From Flagellimonas sp. HMM57 (GTDB taxonomy: Bacteria; Bacteroidota; Bacteroidia; Flavobacteriales; Flavobacteriaceae), in NCBI RefSeq assembly GCF_021390175.1, contig NZ_CP090004.1, forward strand, positions 310,001-374,000: a stretch of 64,000 nt of DNA. The letters are read 5' to 3'. The position numbers were made by a program, and so were the translations under genes. Every line of letters begins with the position of its first letter. Position 1 is the first letter of the stretch. Positions 43,879-53,734 of the stretch are shown in pieces. The notes below the pieces were generated by a model. It was not told where the DNA came from. It searched no databases and saw only the letters and a list, made by a program, of their open reading frames with translations.

Positions 43879-45285
43879 CTATTGTTTTGAAATATGTATC
43901 AACTCTGTTGTTAAAGCTTCTTTTAAATTTGTGCGGTTTTTTAAATCAACGCCCCATAATGCTTTATTTGCAAGAATCTTAGCTGTGATTCTTTCCAAAT
44001 CGATTTCTTTCCAGGCATTCTTAAAAAATTCGATGACCTTGGCTTCATCACGAAGTTCGATATTGTTCGACTCAAATTCCCCCCTATAAAAGATAAACAA
44101 ATACGCCAAAGTGATTGCCAGTTTTGGTGGTGTATTTTCATATTTGATCATATAGTTCAACATACTCGGAAGAACTCTAACTTTGAATTTAGATATAGAG
44201 TTCAAGGAAATATCCATCAATTTATGCTTTATAAAAGGGTTGCGAAACCGCTCCAAAACTTCATGAGCGTAAGACTCCAGTTCGGTTTTGGGCATATCTA
44301 GGGTAGGTATTATTTCGTCAAAAATGACTTCTTTTATGAATAATCCTATTTTTTCATCCTCAACGGCTTCTCTTACTTCTTTAAATCCGTGCAGGTACGC
44401 TATGGGCACCATTGCGGTATGGGCACCATTAAGAATACGTACTTTCCTTGTGCGATAAGGAGCTAAATCATCCGTAAAAATCACATTCAATCCGGTTTTG
44501 GAAAAGGGAAGCTTTTCCTGAATTGCGGAGGGGCCCTCGATTACCCATAAATGAAAAGGCTCAGCCTTAACGACCAACTCATCCTTAAACGATAAACTTT
44601 TCTGAACAATATCTATTGAATCTCTTGGAAAACCTGGTACGATCCTATCGACCAACGAATTGAAAAATAAGATATTTTCCAGTATCCAATTTTTAAAACC
44701 CGTAGGAAGCGACCAAAGAGCAATGTAGTTTAAAACATGCTCCTTTTGCTTACTGCCGTTCTTTTCAATCAATTCACAGGGTATAATGGATAAACCTGCA
44801 GAAGAAGAACCGTTGAAATGTTGATATCTGTGGTACAATAGTGCCGTAAGTTTTGCGGGAAATGAGTTATGCACCGCATCAACAGTTTCATCATTCTTAT
44901 CAAAGCTTATACCTGCTTCGGTTGTATTTGAAACAATAAACTGGAGATTTGGATTCTTGGCCAATTCCAAAAAGGCGCTATAATCTTCATAAGGATTGAG
45001 TACTCCCCTTACACTTGTAATTAATCTAGCATGCTGTATCTTTTCACCTTTTTCAAGGCCTTCCAATAGTACATGATAAAGTCCGTCTTGTTCGTTGATC
45101 AAATCTCCCATCCCTTCTTTCAGGGGTTGAACAATCTGAATATCTCCATCAAAGTCGGTCTGTTCGTTCAAGATATCGACCATCCAGTCCACAAAGCCTC
45201 TTAAAAAATTTCCTTCGCCAAACTGTACTATTTTGATTGGTCTTACAGGAATATCAGACACTGCTTTCCTATTCAATTTTTTCAT
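43879..45285 (-). CDS. uxaB: Tagaturonate reductase (altronate oxidoreductase)
   Basis: This is a cytosolic NAD-dependent enzyme that reduces D-tagaturonate to D-altronate in galacturonate catabolism. The 468-residue protein belongs to the mannitol dehydrogenase-like long-chain family. Its N-terminal nucleotide-binding motif is VQFGEGNFLRGFVDWM (about 20-35). The catalytic-domain stretches RKVRILNGAHTAMVPIAYLHG and ALTLAYLFIFYRG-like sequence point to the UxaB rather than the UxuB branch. It begins 14 bases after uxaC, and the order lacI-uxaC-uxaB suggests one transcript. Length is typical. Confidence 0.92.
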   Translation of the reverse strand: MKKLNRKAVSDIPVRPIKIVQFGEGNFLRGFVDWMVDILNEQTDFDGDIQIVQPLKEGMGDLINEQDGLYHVLLEGLEKGEKIQHARLITSVRGVLNPYEDYSAFLELAKNPNLQFIVSNTTEAGISFDKNDETVDAVHNSFPAKLTALLYHRYQHFNGSSSAGLSIIPCELIEKNGSKQKEHVLNYIALWSLPTGFKNWILENILFFNSLVDRIVPGFPRDSIDIVQKSLSFKDELVVKAEPFHLWVIEGPSAIQEKLPFSKTGLNVIFTDDLAPYRTRKVRILNGAHTAMVPIAYLHGFKEVREAVEDEKIGLFIKEVIFDEIIPTLDMPKTELESYAHEVLERFRNPFIKHKLMDISLNSISKFKVRVLPSMLNYMIKYENTPPKLAITLAYLFIFYRGEFESNNIELRDEAKVIEFFKNAWKEIDLERITAKILANKALWGVDLKNRTNLKEALTTELIHISKQ

Positions 45286-45299
45286 GTTGTAGCGGGAAA

Positions 45300-46748
45300 T
45301 TAGAATTCAAAATAATTCCTGGCATTATGATAGCAGATGTCGCTCACGATTTGGCCCAACCATTTTTCATCATTCGGGAGCTCTCCGTTCTCTACATCCG
45401 TACCTATCAAATTGCATAATATTCTCCTGAAGTACTCATGCCGTGGAAAGGACAAAAAGCTTCTAGAATCTGTGAGCATTCCTATAAAACAGCTTAATAA
45501 TCCTAAATTTGAAAGGCTGTTCAATTGCTTTTCCATACCATCTTTTTGGTCTAAAAACCACCAAGCTGACCCAAATTGCATTTTACCTTTTATACTCCCA
45601 TCGTTAAAGTTTCCAATCATGGAGGCAAAGACCTCATTATCTGCCGAATTCAAATTATATATGACGGTTTTTGCAAGCTGGTCGGTACTATCCAAAAGAT
45701 TTAGAAAAGAAGCCAACGGCATAGCTTGTTGAAAGTCACCTATACTATCAAAACCCATATCCGGACCAAGTTTTGATAACATTCGTTTGTTCGTATTGCG
45801 CAATGCCCCAAGATGAAACTGCTGTACCCAACCAAATTCATGATATTTGCGGCACAAATGAACCAAGGTTTCAAATTTAAAATAAGCCACTTCTTCTTCG
45901 GAGAGCTTGTTCCCTGCCAATATTCTTTTAAACAAGTTTTCGATATCATACTTTCCCAATTCAAAAAAGTGGAGTTGCTCCAATCCGTGATCTGCTATTT
46001 TGCATCCATGTTTTCTGAAGAACTCCAAACGGTCATTGAGTGCAGTAATCAAATCTACATATGATGTAATTTCCATGCTAGATGCTACCTCTAGTTTCTC
46101 CAGGTATTCCTTATAGCTTTCTGTATTCTCCACTGCATAGGTTTTATCGGGTCTAAAGGATGGCAATAATTTAAACGCATGACCCTGTTGATGAAACTTG
46201 GAATGATGTTCTAAACTGTCGATCGGGTCATCGGTTGTCGAAACCACCTCAACATTCATCATGGTAATAAGGCCATAGGTCTTAAATTCTTCTGTTTGAA
46301 GCTTTGCCTCAGTGAGTTTATAAACTTCTTCCGCGTTATTTTCAGATAGGAGCTCATATATCCCAAAATAGCGTTGAAGCTCAAGATGGGTCCAATGGTA
46401 TAAAGGGTTCCTAACGGTATAGGGAACTGTTTCTGCCCACTTGAAAAACTTTTCCTGGTTCGTTGCACTACCAGTTATGTACCTTTCATCTATTCCAAGT
46501 GTTCGCATGGCGCGCCATTTGTAATGATCCTCCTTCAACCATATTTCAGTACAATTTTTAAACTGATGGTTCTCAGAAATCTCCTTTGGTGATAAATGAT
46601 TATGATAATCCAATATGGGCAACGATTTGGCATAATCATGATACAGTTTTTTTGCAAAATCGTTCTGCAACATAAAATCGTCAGTGATAAATTGTTGGTT
46701 AGATTTGTGCAATCGATTGTACATTGTGTTGATTTTTGAGAGTTCCAT
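45300..46748 (-). CDS. uxaC: Uronate (glucuronate/galacturonate) isomerase
   Basis: This is a cytosolic isomerase that converts D-glucuronate to fructuronate and D-galacturonate to tagaturonate, the shared first step of both branches encoded here. The 482-residue protein has the amidohydrolase-fold family motif LPILDYHNHLSPKEI (about 39-53), WTHLELQRYFGI and EFGWVQQFHLGALRN. The FSMIGNFNDG-like and FPRHEYFRRILCNLIG stretches lie near the C-terminus. It is 19 bases downstream of lacI in the same direction. Several methionines near the N-terminus make the start uncertain by up to about 25 residues. Confidence 0.95.
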   Translation of the reverse strand: MELSKINTMYNRLHKSNQQFITDDFMLQNDFAKKLYHDYAKSLPILDYHNHLSPKEISENHQFKNCTEIWLKEDHYKWRAMRTLGIDERYITGSATNQEKFFKWAETVPYTVRNPLYHWTHLELQRYFGIYELLSENNAEEVYKLTEAKLQTEEFKTYGLITMMNVEVVSTTDDPIDSLEHHSKFHQQGHAFKLLPSFRPDKTYAVENTESYKEYLEKLEVASSMEITSYVDLITALNDRLEFFRKHGCKIADHGLEQLHFFELGKYDIENLFKRILAGNKLSEEEVAYFKFETLVHLCRKYHEFGWVQQFHLGALRNTNKRMLSKLGPDMGFDSIGDFQQAMPLASFLNLLDSTDQLAKTVIYNLNSADNEVFASMIGNFNDGSIKGKMQFGSAWWFLDQKDGMEKQLNSLSNLGLLSCFIGMLTDSRSFLSFPRHEYFRRILCNLIGTDVENGELPNDEKWLGQIVSDICYHNARNYFEF

Positions 46749-46767
46749 ATTTAGTAGGTGCTAATTG

Positions 46768-47802
46768 CTATTGCTTTTTAAGTGAGGAAGCCCTTACGAT
46801 AAGCTCGGGCTGAATAATTGTTTTTTTCGGTATGATTTTCTTTTTTTCTGTATTTAATATGTTGAAAAAAAGATTGGCTGCAGTTTGTCCCATTTCTATG
46901 GGAAACTGATTTATAGTGGTTAATGGCGGATCAGTAAACGATGTGAACGGTTCATTCAGAAATCCTACAAGTGCAACGTCACTAGGAATTTTAAAACCGT
47001 TTTCCTTTAACACCTGCATGGCTCCTATTGCTGCATAATCACTGGCAGAAAAAATAGCATCGAACTTTCGTTCTTGTTTTAGAAGTGCTTCGCAATGCGC
47101 CCTTCCATCTTCTACTTGCAGGTTACCACTAAAAACCAACGAGGTATCCAGCTCAATGTTATGATCTGTCAAAGCGTTTAGATAACCTCTGTAACGTTCC
47201 TTATAAATATCGATTTTTCTTTCGGTAGTTAAATGGACTATAGATCTGCAACCCTGTTCTATTAGATGTGTTGTGGCCAAATATGCCCCCTGATAGTCAT
47301 CAATGACCACTTGACTTGTTTGGAGAAATGGTGTGGTCCTATCAAAAAGTACCAAGGGAAGTCCACGATCAAGAACTTGCTCGTAATGATCAAAATGTTG
47401 TGTATTCTTACCTATTGAAGCTATAATGCCATCGACACGCGCATTCAAAAATGCTTTTACGGCATTCTCCTCATTACTTAAAACTTCACTGGATTGGCTA
47501 ACGATAACACGATAGTTCAACGAATTGGCTACTTCTTCAACACCTTTGATAATGGAGGAAAAAAAAGCTCGGTTTATACTGGGTACCAACATCCCTATGA
47601 GCTGAGTCTTACCACTGCGCAAAGCAGATGCAACTTGGTTGGGCTCGTAATCCAATTCCTTTGCCGCCTTTAATACCGCCTTTCGAGTAGTTTCACTTAT
47701 CCTGGGATTACCGTTCAATGCCCTTGAAACTGTAGAGGCCGTTACATTGAGTCTCTCGGCAATATCATGTATGGTTGCTTTTTTCATATAACTATTTGCC
47801 AA
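46768..47802 (-). CDS. LacI-family repressor of the uronate locus
   Basis: This regulator has 344 residues, or 339 if Met6 (MKKATIHDIAERL) is the start at 47787, which fits the family better. The N-terminal LacI helix-turn-helix covers ATIHDIAERLNVTASTVSRA (8-27), with hinge helix NQVASALRSGKT. The periplasmic-binding-like sensor domain runs from about 70 to 340. It is encoded with uxaC and uxaB. Palindromes built on GCAATCGATTGC or a close variant occur 52 bases upstream of this gene, before the TonB receptor, and between uxaA and kdgK. These are typical LacI operator shapes with a central CG. The inducer is probably a uronate or a pathway intermediate; this is inference. Confidence 0.93.
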   Translation of the reverse strand: MANSYMKKATIHDIAERLNVTASTVSRALNGNPRISETTRKAVLKAAKELDYEPNQVASALRSGKTQLIGMLVPSINRAFFSSIIKGVEEVANSLNYRVIVSQSSEVLSNEENAVKAFLNARVDGIIASIGKNTQHFDHYEQVLDRGLPLVLFDRTTPFLQTSQVVIDDYQGAYLATTHLIEQGCRSIVHLTTERKIDIYKERYRGYLNALTDHNIELDTSLVFSGNLQVEDGRAHCEALLKQERKFDAIFSASDYAAIGAMQVLKENGFKIPSDVALVGFLNEPFTSFTDPPLTTINQFPIEMGQTAANLFFNILNTEKKKIIPKKTIIQPELIVRASSLKKQ

Positions 47803-47853
47803 ACTAAACTGACTCTTTTGTAAAAATACACTTTTGAATGAATATTATAATAA

Positions 47854-47867
47854 TGTAATCGGTTGCA
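47854..47867. promoter_or_regulatory. Candidate LacI operator, autoregulatory (two mismatched pairs)
   Basis: TGTAATCGGTTGCA differs by two bases from the perfect palindrome TGCAATCGATTGCA found at 48003. It lies 52 bases upstream of lacI, in the gap shared with the divergent TonB receptor gene. Confidence 0.55.
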
Positions 47868-48002
47868 CAATTTATAATAAATATCAATCATTATAAAATT
47901 TAGTCGCTAAGTTTTTAAATTTCTTCAAAAACCTTATTATAATTCAATTTACTTCACTTTTAAGTCAAAATATTTGCTAATTTAATATTTCTTTATTAAT
48001 TA

Positions 48003-48016
48003 TGCAATCGATTGCA
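48003..48016. promoter_or_regulatory. Candidate LacI operator of the degradation operon (perfect palindrome)
   Basis: TGCAATCGATTGCA is a perfect 14-bp palindrome with the central CG typical of LacI operators. It lies 63 bases before the TonB receptor start codon. The same core occurs between uxaA and kdgK. Confidence 0.75.
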
Positions 48017-48079
48017 CAAACAAAACAAACTAACAACTTCCTGTGAGCTTTTAAACAGGAATTAAAAAATGATTATGTT

Positions 48080-50950
48080 ATGCCTCAGAGTAAATTAAAG
48101 TTGTTTTGGCCTTTTATGGTCATTTTTCTCGTATTTGCACATTACTTAACATTTGCGAGTAACCTATTACCAGAGAATTCTTTAAAAACCAACTTTCAAA
48201 GTTATGGCACTATTACGGGAAGAGTGGTTGATGAATCTGGAATGCCACTTCCAGGAGCTTCAGTAGTAATTAGAAATTTAAACACTGGTGCAAGCACTTC
48301 ACTTGAAGGTCTATTCCAATTAGATAGGGTTCCTTTTGGCTCTCATGAACTTGAGGTATCCTACATTGGCTATGAAAAATACAATATCACTACAACAGTA
48401 GACCAATCCTTGCAATCTACTGGCAATATTGTATTGAAACCAGAAACAAATCAACTCGGCGAGGTTATTATTACTGGGAGTTTTGATGGCCAACAAAGAG
48501 CTTTCAACCAGCAAAAAAATGCCGATAATATCAAAACAATTGTTTCTGCTGACCTTATTGGACGCTTTCCAGATATTAATGTTGGTGAGGCCATGCAACG
48601 GGTTCCTGGTGTAAATATTGAACGTAACAATGGTGAAGGAAGTAATGTAAAAATTAGGGGGACACCTCAAAACTTCACGACCATTTCCATAAACGGTGAG
48701 CAAATCCCAACTACGGATGAAGGAGGAGGAAGAACCGAAAGCCTTGATTTGATATCGGCAGATCAACTAGCTTCTATGGAGGTTAGCAAAGCAATAACAC
48801 CCGACATGGATGGTGATGCAGTAGGTGGTGCCATAAATCTAATCACAGCTACAGCAACTTCTTCCAAAGGAAGAGTAAAGGGAAGTATTGGTGGTGGTTA
48901 CAACAATCTTTTTGAAAAGGCCAGTCAAGTATATCGTTTTAAGTTCGACAAACGCTTTGCCGATGAAAAATTCGGGATATTGATAGGTAGCAGTTTTTAC
49001 AATACTTTTAACGGAGAAGAACGCTTTGAAGCAACATATAGGGACAGAAGGATTGGGAGTCAGGATGACCCTAACTCTTTTAGAGCCTTTGTTTTGGATG
49101 ACTATCGCTTACGCCCGCTACTGAATGAAAGAACAAGAATCGGTGTCAATGCTACTTTTGATTATAAATTTTCAGAGAATTCGTCTTTAGTATTTAAAGC
49201 CACCTATAACAATTTAAAAGACAAGTCGTTACGAAGAAGGACACGATTTAGACCTAGAAACAATTATCAAGATCCATTAAATCCAAATGTCGCTGGTCCC
49301 GATAACGATGTAAGGGTCAGAAGAGATATCAACGACCGTGTTATTAACCGAGAGAACATAAATATTTCGTTAGAGGGAAATCATCCTTTAGGTGACTTTG
49401 CCAAACTTGATTATGGTATAAACTATTCCAGAAATGAAAGAAAGCTAAATAGTGACCGTTTCGTCTTTAGAGAAAGAGATTTGACCCTTGTTCAAGAAAG
49501 AGATGGTGACTTTACTATTTTCTCGTCTCCGGACGCTGACTTTGAAGATTATAATGCCTTCCTTTTTAATTCCTTTCAACAAGACCTGCCTATTTTAAAC
49601 AGAGGAGACAATACTGTAGCTCGATTGAATCTCACTATACCTTTTAGATTGGGGAAAAATTCCGGAGAATTTAAAACAGGTGGAAAATATAGGGATTTGG
49701 ATAACTTAAGAAGAAGAAATACCATTGAGTACAACGATTTTAATGGTCCTTATAATTTAAGTCAAGTTTTGGATGGCAATAGTGGAACAATCTTTGGTGG
49801 ACGCTACGAAATGGGGCAGTTTCCCAACCCAAATTCAGCAAGGGAACATTTTAACTTGTTCAGGAGCGCTTACGATTTGGACGTAAATACATCACGTATC
49901 AATAGTGAAAGCTTTTTCTTTGATGCCGGCGAAGATGTCTATGCTGCTTACTTCCAAGGTAAAATCCAGTTTAATAATTTTAGGATTTTGGCAGGTGTCC
50001 GTTACGAGAAAACAGATGTGCTCTACGAAGCATTGGAACTACAGATTGAACCCCCAGCTGGTGACGATCAACCTGCAGTCCCTGTTTCTTCAGAACCTAT
50101 TTCAGGAGGTCGTTCTTACGATTTCTTTTTACCTATGGTACATTTAAAGTACCAGTTAAGTGATAGAACGAACTTACGTTTTGCCTATACCCAATCGTAT
50201 GCACGACCAACGCTTGAGGACTTGGTACCTTCGGAAAATATAAATTTTGCAGATCAAATACTTTCACGAGGTAACCCAAATCTAGACCCTGCAGAATCCC
50301 ATAATTTTGATTTGCTTTTTGAACATTATCTCAAGGGAGCAGGAGTAGTGTCTGGAGGAATCTTTTATAAGGATATTTCAACCTTTATATTCAACCAATT
50401 TGCCAACGTGGAATTCAATAATGATGTGTTTTTACAACGCTCTCCAATAAATGGAGATAAAGCAAGTTTACTAGGAGTAGAATTGAATTTTGTAAAAAAA
50501 TTAGATTTTCTCCCTGGTTTTTTATCAGGTCTAGGAGTTTTTGCAAACTATACCTATGTAGATTCTGATAGTAGCTTTTCTTCTTTAAATCAAAATACTG
50601 GTGAAATTGAAACTAGGGACGGAATACCATTCATAGATCAAGCAGACCATACTTGGAATGCTGCACTATCCTATGATAAAGGAGGATTTAGTGCACGAGC
50701 ATCACTAAATTACAATGGAAGAGCTTTTGCAAGTTTCTCAACTAATTCTGATTTTGATTTCTTCTTAGAAGAACGGTATCAATTGGATGTAAATGCTTCA
50801 CAAAAAATAACAGACAATCTTACTTTTTTTATTGAGTTTGTCAACCTTACGAATGAACCAGTAGTTCGCTTCCAATCTATCAGGAGTCAAATAACCAATT
50901 ATGAAGTCTACGATTGGTCTGCACGCTTTGGTATTAACTTTAAATTTTAA
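48080..50950 (+). CDS. TonB-dependent receptor without a SusD partner
   Basis: This is an outer-membrane importer of 956 residues. After a signal region it has a carboxypeptidase-like domain (YGTITGRVVDESGMPLPGAS, about 47-66). The plug contains QLGEVIITGSFDGQQ and the motif EAMQRVPGVNIERNNGEGS, which are hallmarks of the Caulobacter-type (TIGR01782-like) receptors rather than SusC. A 22-strand-type barrel follows, ending in F. Instead of susD, the next gene encodes a beta-helix lipoprotein. It is the first gene of a seven-gene degradation operon and carries a LacI operator upstream. The likely cargo is a uronate-containing oligosaccharide. Confidence 0.93.
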   Translation: MPQSKLKLFWPFMVIFLVFAHYLTFASNLLPENSLKTNFQSYGTITGRVVDESGMPLPGASVVIRNLNTGASTSLEGLFQLDRVPFGSHELEVSYIGYEKYNITTTVDQSLQSTGNIVLKPETNQLGEVIITGSFDGQQRAFNQQKNADNIKTIVSADLIGRFPDINVGEAMQRVPGVNIERNNGEGSNVKIRGTPQNFTTISINGEQIPTTDEGGGRTESLDLISADQLASMEVSKAITPDMDGDAVGGAINLITATATSSKGRVKGSIGGGYNNLFEKASQVYRFKFDKRFADEKFGILIGSSFYNTFNGEERFEATYRDRRIGSQDDPNSFRAFVLDDYRLRPLLNERTRIGVNATFDYKFSENSSLVFKATYNNLKDKSLRRRTRFRPRNNYQDPLNPNVAGPDNDVRVRRDINDRVINRENINISLEGNHPLGDFAKLDYGINYSRNERKLNSDRFVFRERDLTLVQERDGDFTIFSSPDADFEDYNAFLFNSFQQDLPILNRGDNTVARLNLTIPFRLGKNSGEFKTGGKYRDLDNLRRRNTIEYNDFNGPYNLSQVLDGNSGTIFGGRYEMGQFPNPNSAREHFNLFRSAYDLDVNTSRINSESFFFDAGEDVYAAYFQGKIQFNNFRILAGVRYEKTDVLYEALELQIEPPAGDDQPAVPVSSEPISGGRSYDFFLPMVHLKYQLSDRTNLRFAYTQSYARPTLEDLVPSENINFADQILSRGNPNLDPAESHNFDLLFEHYLKGAGVVSGGIFYKDISTFIFNQFANVEFNNDVFLQRSPINGDKASLLGVELNFVKKLDFLPGFLSGLGVFANYTYVDSDSSFSSLNQNTGEIETRDGIPFIDQADHTWNAALSYDKGGFSARASLNYNGRAFASFSTNSDFDFFLEERYQLDVNASQKITDNLTFFIEFVNLTNEPVVRFQSIRSQITNYEVYDWSARFGINFKF

Positions 50951-50954
50951 GAAA

Positions 50955-52460
50955 ATGATACTAAAAAACAGTCTAAAACTATTCTGCCTGACAGTATTAG
51001 GTCTTTTCATAAACTTTTCCTGTAGTGATGATGACCTTTCAGGAGAACTAACTTTTGAATCTCCAAACATTGACCTCTCGATAGAAAGCGGTGAGTTCAG
51101 AATTGGGCAAACTATACGCGTAGAGGTAAGTTATGAAGCATCTGCCACCTTTAGGGAATTTGTAGTACAACGTGGAGGCACTATAATTGATAGAGTCAAC
51201 TATGCCGAAGGAACCGATGGAGACGACACCTATGATTTAGAATTCTTGATAACGGAAGACTTGCTGGGAACTACCCAAACATTTACATTCACTGTGACCG
51301 ATTCTTTGGGCGAAACAGAGACAAAAATCTTTACCGCAATAGTTTCTGAAGTCACCCCTGCATTTACTATCGAAGATGTCGAGATTAACGGTACAGCTTT
51401 TAAGCAAGTAACCGGTAGGATTAATTTTAATGAGACGTTTGACAAAGATAACCTGTGGTTATTAAATGGCGAAGTAGAAGTAGATGACATCACTACCCTA
51501 ACTATTGAAGCAGGAACTACTATCTATGCAATCAATGAAGACACGGAATTAAATGTATTAATTGGAGGAACCTTGATTGCCGAAGGAACTGTCGAAGATC
51601 CTATAATTTTTACATCTATAAATGCAGCGCCAGACCAACCAGAAGACCCAGATAACGGTGATTGGATTGGTGTAGTATTACGTGGCGACGATACCCTTGG
51701 AGGAAATTCTGGAATTCTAACCTATGTACGAATTGAAAACGGAGGAAATGGGGATGAAGCACTTCAATTAAGGCAAGTAGGCGGTGCAACAGTAATTGAT
51801 TATGTGCAAATACATAACTCGGATGACACAGGTATCCGTATGCGGGGAGGATATGTAAACCTAAAGCATATTTTAGTTACAAAACCCAGTGATAGAGGAA
51901 TACGATACAGTGATGGATGGGAAGGCAACGGTCAATTCTGGGCAATCATAACCGATGTTGATGATAGTATTGGCCTTAACGGAAGAGATACGGACGAATC
52001 CCCAAGAACTTCTGATGCAATAATGTCCAATGTTACTGTGATAGGCCCGAATGTTGTTGGCGATGGACCCGGTGATACAGAGGGTGTTCAAGTACGTGAT
52101 GGAGCAAAAGGAGAATTCTACAATTTCATTGTTACCGGTTTTGACAATTCCTTTAGAAATCGAAGTGAGAATGGTGATATGGTTATAAAAAACTCCGCAG
52201 TCTTTGGTAATGGCGGAGATGGCGATGATGATGGTTTACACAGTAGTGTGCAGGATGACTATAGAGATATCGCAAACAATAATTCCGAGGATGAAATTGT
52301 ATTGACAGATACTTTCATAGGCGTATCGACCACAAACTCTTCCGATGCCTCGACCTTAGGAGAATTTTTTGACGCTGTAAACTTCACAGGTGCGGTTTCA
52401 CCAGATGATGATTGGACACTCGGCTGGACTCTCAACTTTGATGGTACTCCAAGAGAATAA
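50955..52460 (+). CDS. Predicted beta-helix surface lipoprotein paired with the TonB receptor
   Basis: This exported lipoprotein of 501 residues, from the start chosen, has lipobox NFSC (Cys23). An Ig-like domain of about 100 residues (45-145) precedes a long right-handed beta-helix-like region. Repeats there include LTIEAGTTIYA, LIGGTLIAEGTVEDPIIFTS and GIRMRGGYVNLKHILV. It has no recognisable catalytic motif. A frame start at 50901 would overlap the receptor gene by 50 bases and spoil the signal peptide, so 50955 is preferred, 4 bases after the receptor stop. Similar lipoproteins accompany SusD-less receptors; a substrate-binding role is inferred from position. Confidence 0.8.
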   Translation: MILKNSLKLFCLTVLGLFINFSCSDDDLSGELTFESPNIDLSIESGEFRIGQTIRVEVSYEASATFREFVVQRGGTIIDRVNYAEGTDGDDTYDLEFLITEDLLGTTQTFTFTVTDSLGETETKIFTAIVSEVTPAFTIEDVEINGTAFKQVTGRINFNETFDKDNLWLLNGEVEVDDITTLTIEAGTTIYAINEDTELNVLIGGTLIAEGTVEDPIIFTSINAAPDQPEDPDNGDWIGVVLRGDDTLGGNSGILTYVRIENGGNGDEALQLRQVGGATVIDYVQIHNSDDTGIRMRGGYVNLKHILVTKPSDRGIRYSDGWEGNGQFWAIITDVDDSIGLNGRDTDESPRTSDAIMSNVTVIGPNVVGDGPGDTEGVQVRDGAKGEFYNFIVTGFDNSFRNRSENGDMVIKNSAVFGNGGDGDDDGLHSSVQDDYRDIANNNSEDEIVLTDTFIGVSTTNSSDASTLGEFFDAVNFTGAVSPDDDWTLGWTLNFDGTPRE

Positions 52461-52504
52461 ATACATTAGTTTAAGTTAGTTTTTTTAATTTCAAGAAGTT
52501 GTAA

Positions 52505-53734
52505 ATGAACAGAGCAAATTTCATTAAGATGATTTCATCGGCAACCCTGGCTACAGGGTTGCCTTTTCCTATGTGGTCTTGCGCTTCAAAATTGAGTGCA
52601 AACACTATTTTAGGTTTCGATGAAATGGCAAAAGACGATGATTTTATCATCAAGGATATAGACACCTTTCTACTTAGAAAGGCGCTTTTTGTATCCGTAG
52701 AACTGAACAATGGCATAAAAGGTTGGGCAGAAGCCATGCCCAATGATAAGCGAAGTTCAAGGACATTAATTGAAAAAACGCTAAAGAACTACTACGAGGG
52801 CACCAATATTTTTGATGCGGAGAAAACGTGGGACCTTTGTATTAAATCCGAATACGATTTAGGACCAGGCGGACTATTGACTTATTCCATTTCGGGAATA
52901 GATTGTGCTATTTACGATGCCATGGGCAAGGCCACCAAAAAACCTGTATATGAGCTTTTAGGAGGCAAACTCCGCGATTCCGTGGAAATCTACGCCAGTT
53001 TTACAAGAGATGTATACCCTACACCAGAAAAAGCAGCGGAAAAAGCAAAACAACTAGTAGCAGAAGGCTATAATGCGATGAAGTTTCGCATGCGATGGGG
53101 GTTGGAAAACCAAGACCCTCCCAACGACAATACCACAGCTTTTGCCGCCGCGTTAAAAAAAGGCGTAGGTGATAACATAAAACTAGCTATGGACGCCAAT
53201 ATGGGACATAGCAGAGATAGGGCCATAGAACTTGGTAAGGAGCTAGAGGCTTTCGATTTAGCATGGTGGGAAGAGCCCACGGCACCCTATGATTATGATG
53301 CCATAAAAGCAGTGGTAGAGCAAGTAAACATTCCCATAGTATTTGGTGAACATGCATATACCGTAGAGCAAATAAAACATTTGCTGACCTACGGGGGTTC
53401 TTGGGCCGTAAACCCAGATTTGTTGAAATGTGGTGGATTCACGGGTGGAAAACGCATTGGGGATTATATCGCAAACCAAAATGTAAAGTTGGTGGCGCAC
53501 AATTCAAGGCCTTCTTTAAGTACGGTATGTATGCTTCACTGGGTCTGCGCCACAAAAATGGCAACAGAACCCCAGGAATTTGCACTCCGAGAAAAAGCTC
53601 CAGGAGCATTTGATACGTTAACCGGTTTTCCAGAATTTAAAGATGGAAGACTTTATATTAGTGATCGTCCAGGTTTAGGGGTCGAAGTCGATGAAGACCA
53701 GGTAAGGGCCTATGATAAAAAGTATACCAAATAA
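52505..53734 (+). CDS. Exported enolase-superfamily (mandelate racemase-like) acid-sugar dehydratase or epimerase
   Basis: This 409-residue enzyme of the mandelate racemase/muconate lactonising group probably dehydrates or epimerises an acid sugar. Visible catalytic elements are Lys193 and Arg195 in MKFRMRWG, metal ligands Asp230 (MDANMGHS), Glu256 (WWEEPTAP) and Glu282 (FGEHA), and His332 (LVAHNSRPS), likely the second acid/base. Unusually, the first 30 residues (hydrophobic, with PMWSC at 22-26) look like a lipoprotein or Tat-like export signal, although no twin arginine is present. The gene lies between a surface lipoprotein and a GH28 and abuts the next start codon (TAATG). Exact substrate unknown. 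Confidence 0.85.
   Translation: MNRANFIKMISSATLATGLPFPMWSCASKLSANTILGFDEMAKDDDFIIKDIDTFLLRKALFVSVELNNGIKGWAEAMPNDKRSSRTLIEKTLKNYYEGTNIFDAEKTWDLCIKSEYDLGPGGLLTYSISGIDCAIYDAMGKATKKPVYELLGGKLRDSVEIYASFTRDVYPTPEKAAEKAKQLVAEGYNAMKFRMRWGLENQDPPNDNTTAFAAALKKGVGDNIKLAMDANMGHSRDRAIELGKELEAFDLAWWEEPTAPYDYDAIKAVVEQVNIPIVFGEHAYTVEQIKHLLTYGGSWAVNPDLLKCGGFTGGKRIGDYIANQNVKLVAHNSRPSLSTVCMLHWVCATKMATEPQEFALREKAPGAFDTLTGFPEFKDGRLYISDRPGLGVEVDEDQVRAYDKKYTK

Noticed and set aside
50901..50954. Earlier start for the beta-helix lipoprotein
   Set aside because: It would overlap the end of the TonB receptor gene and place extra residues before a normal lipoprotein signal.
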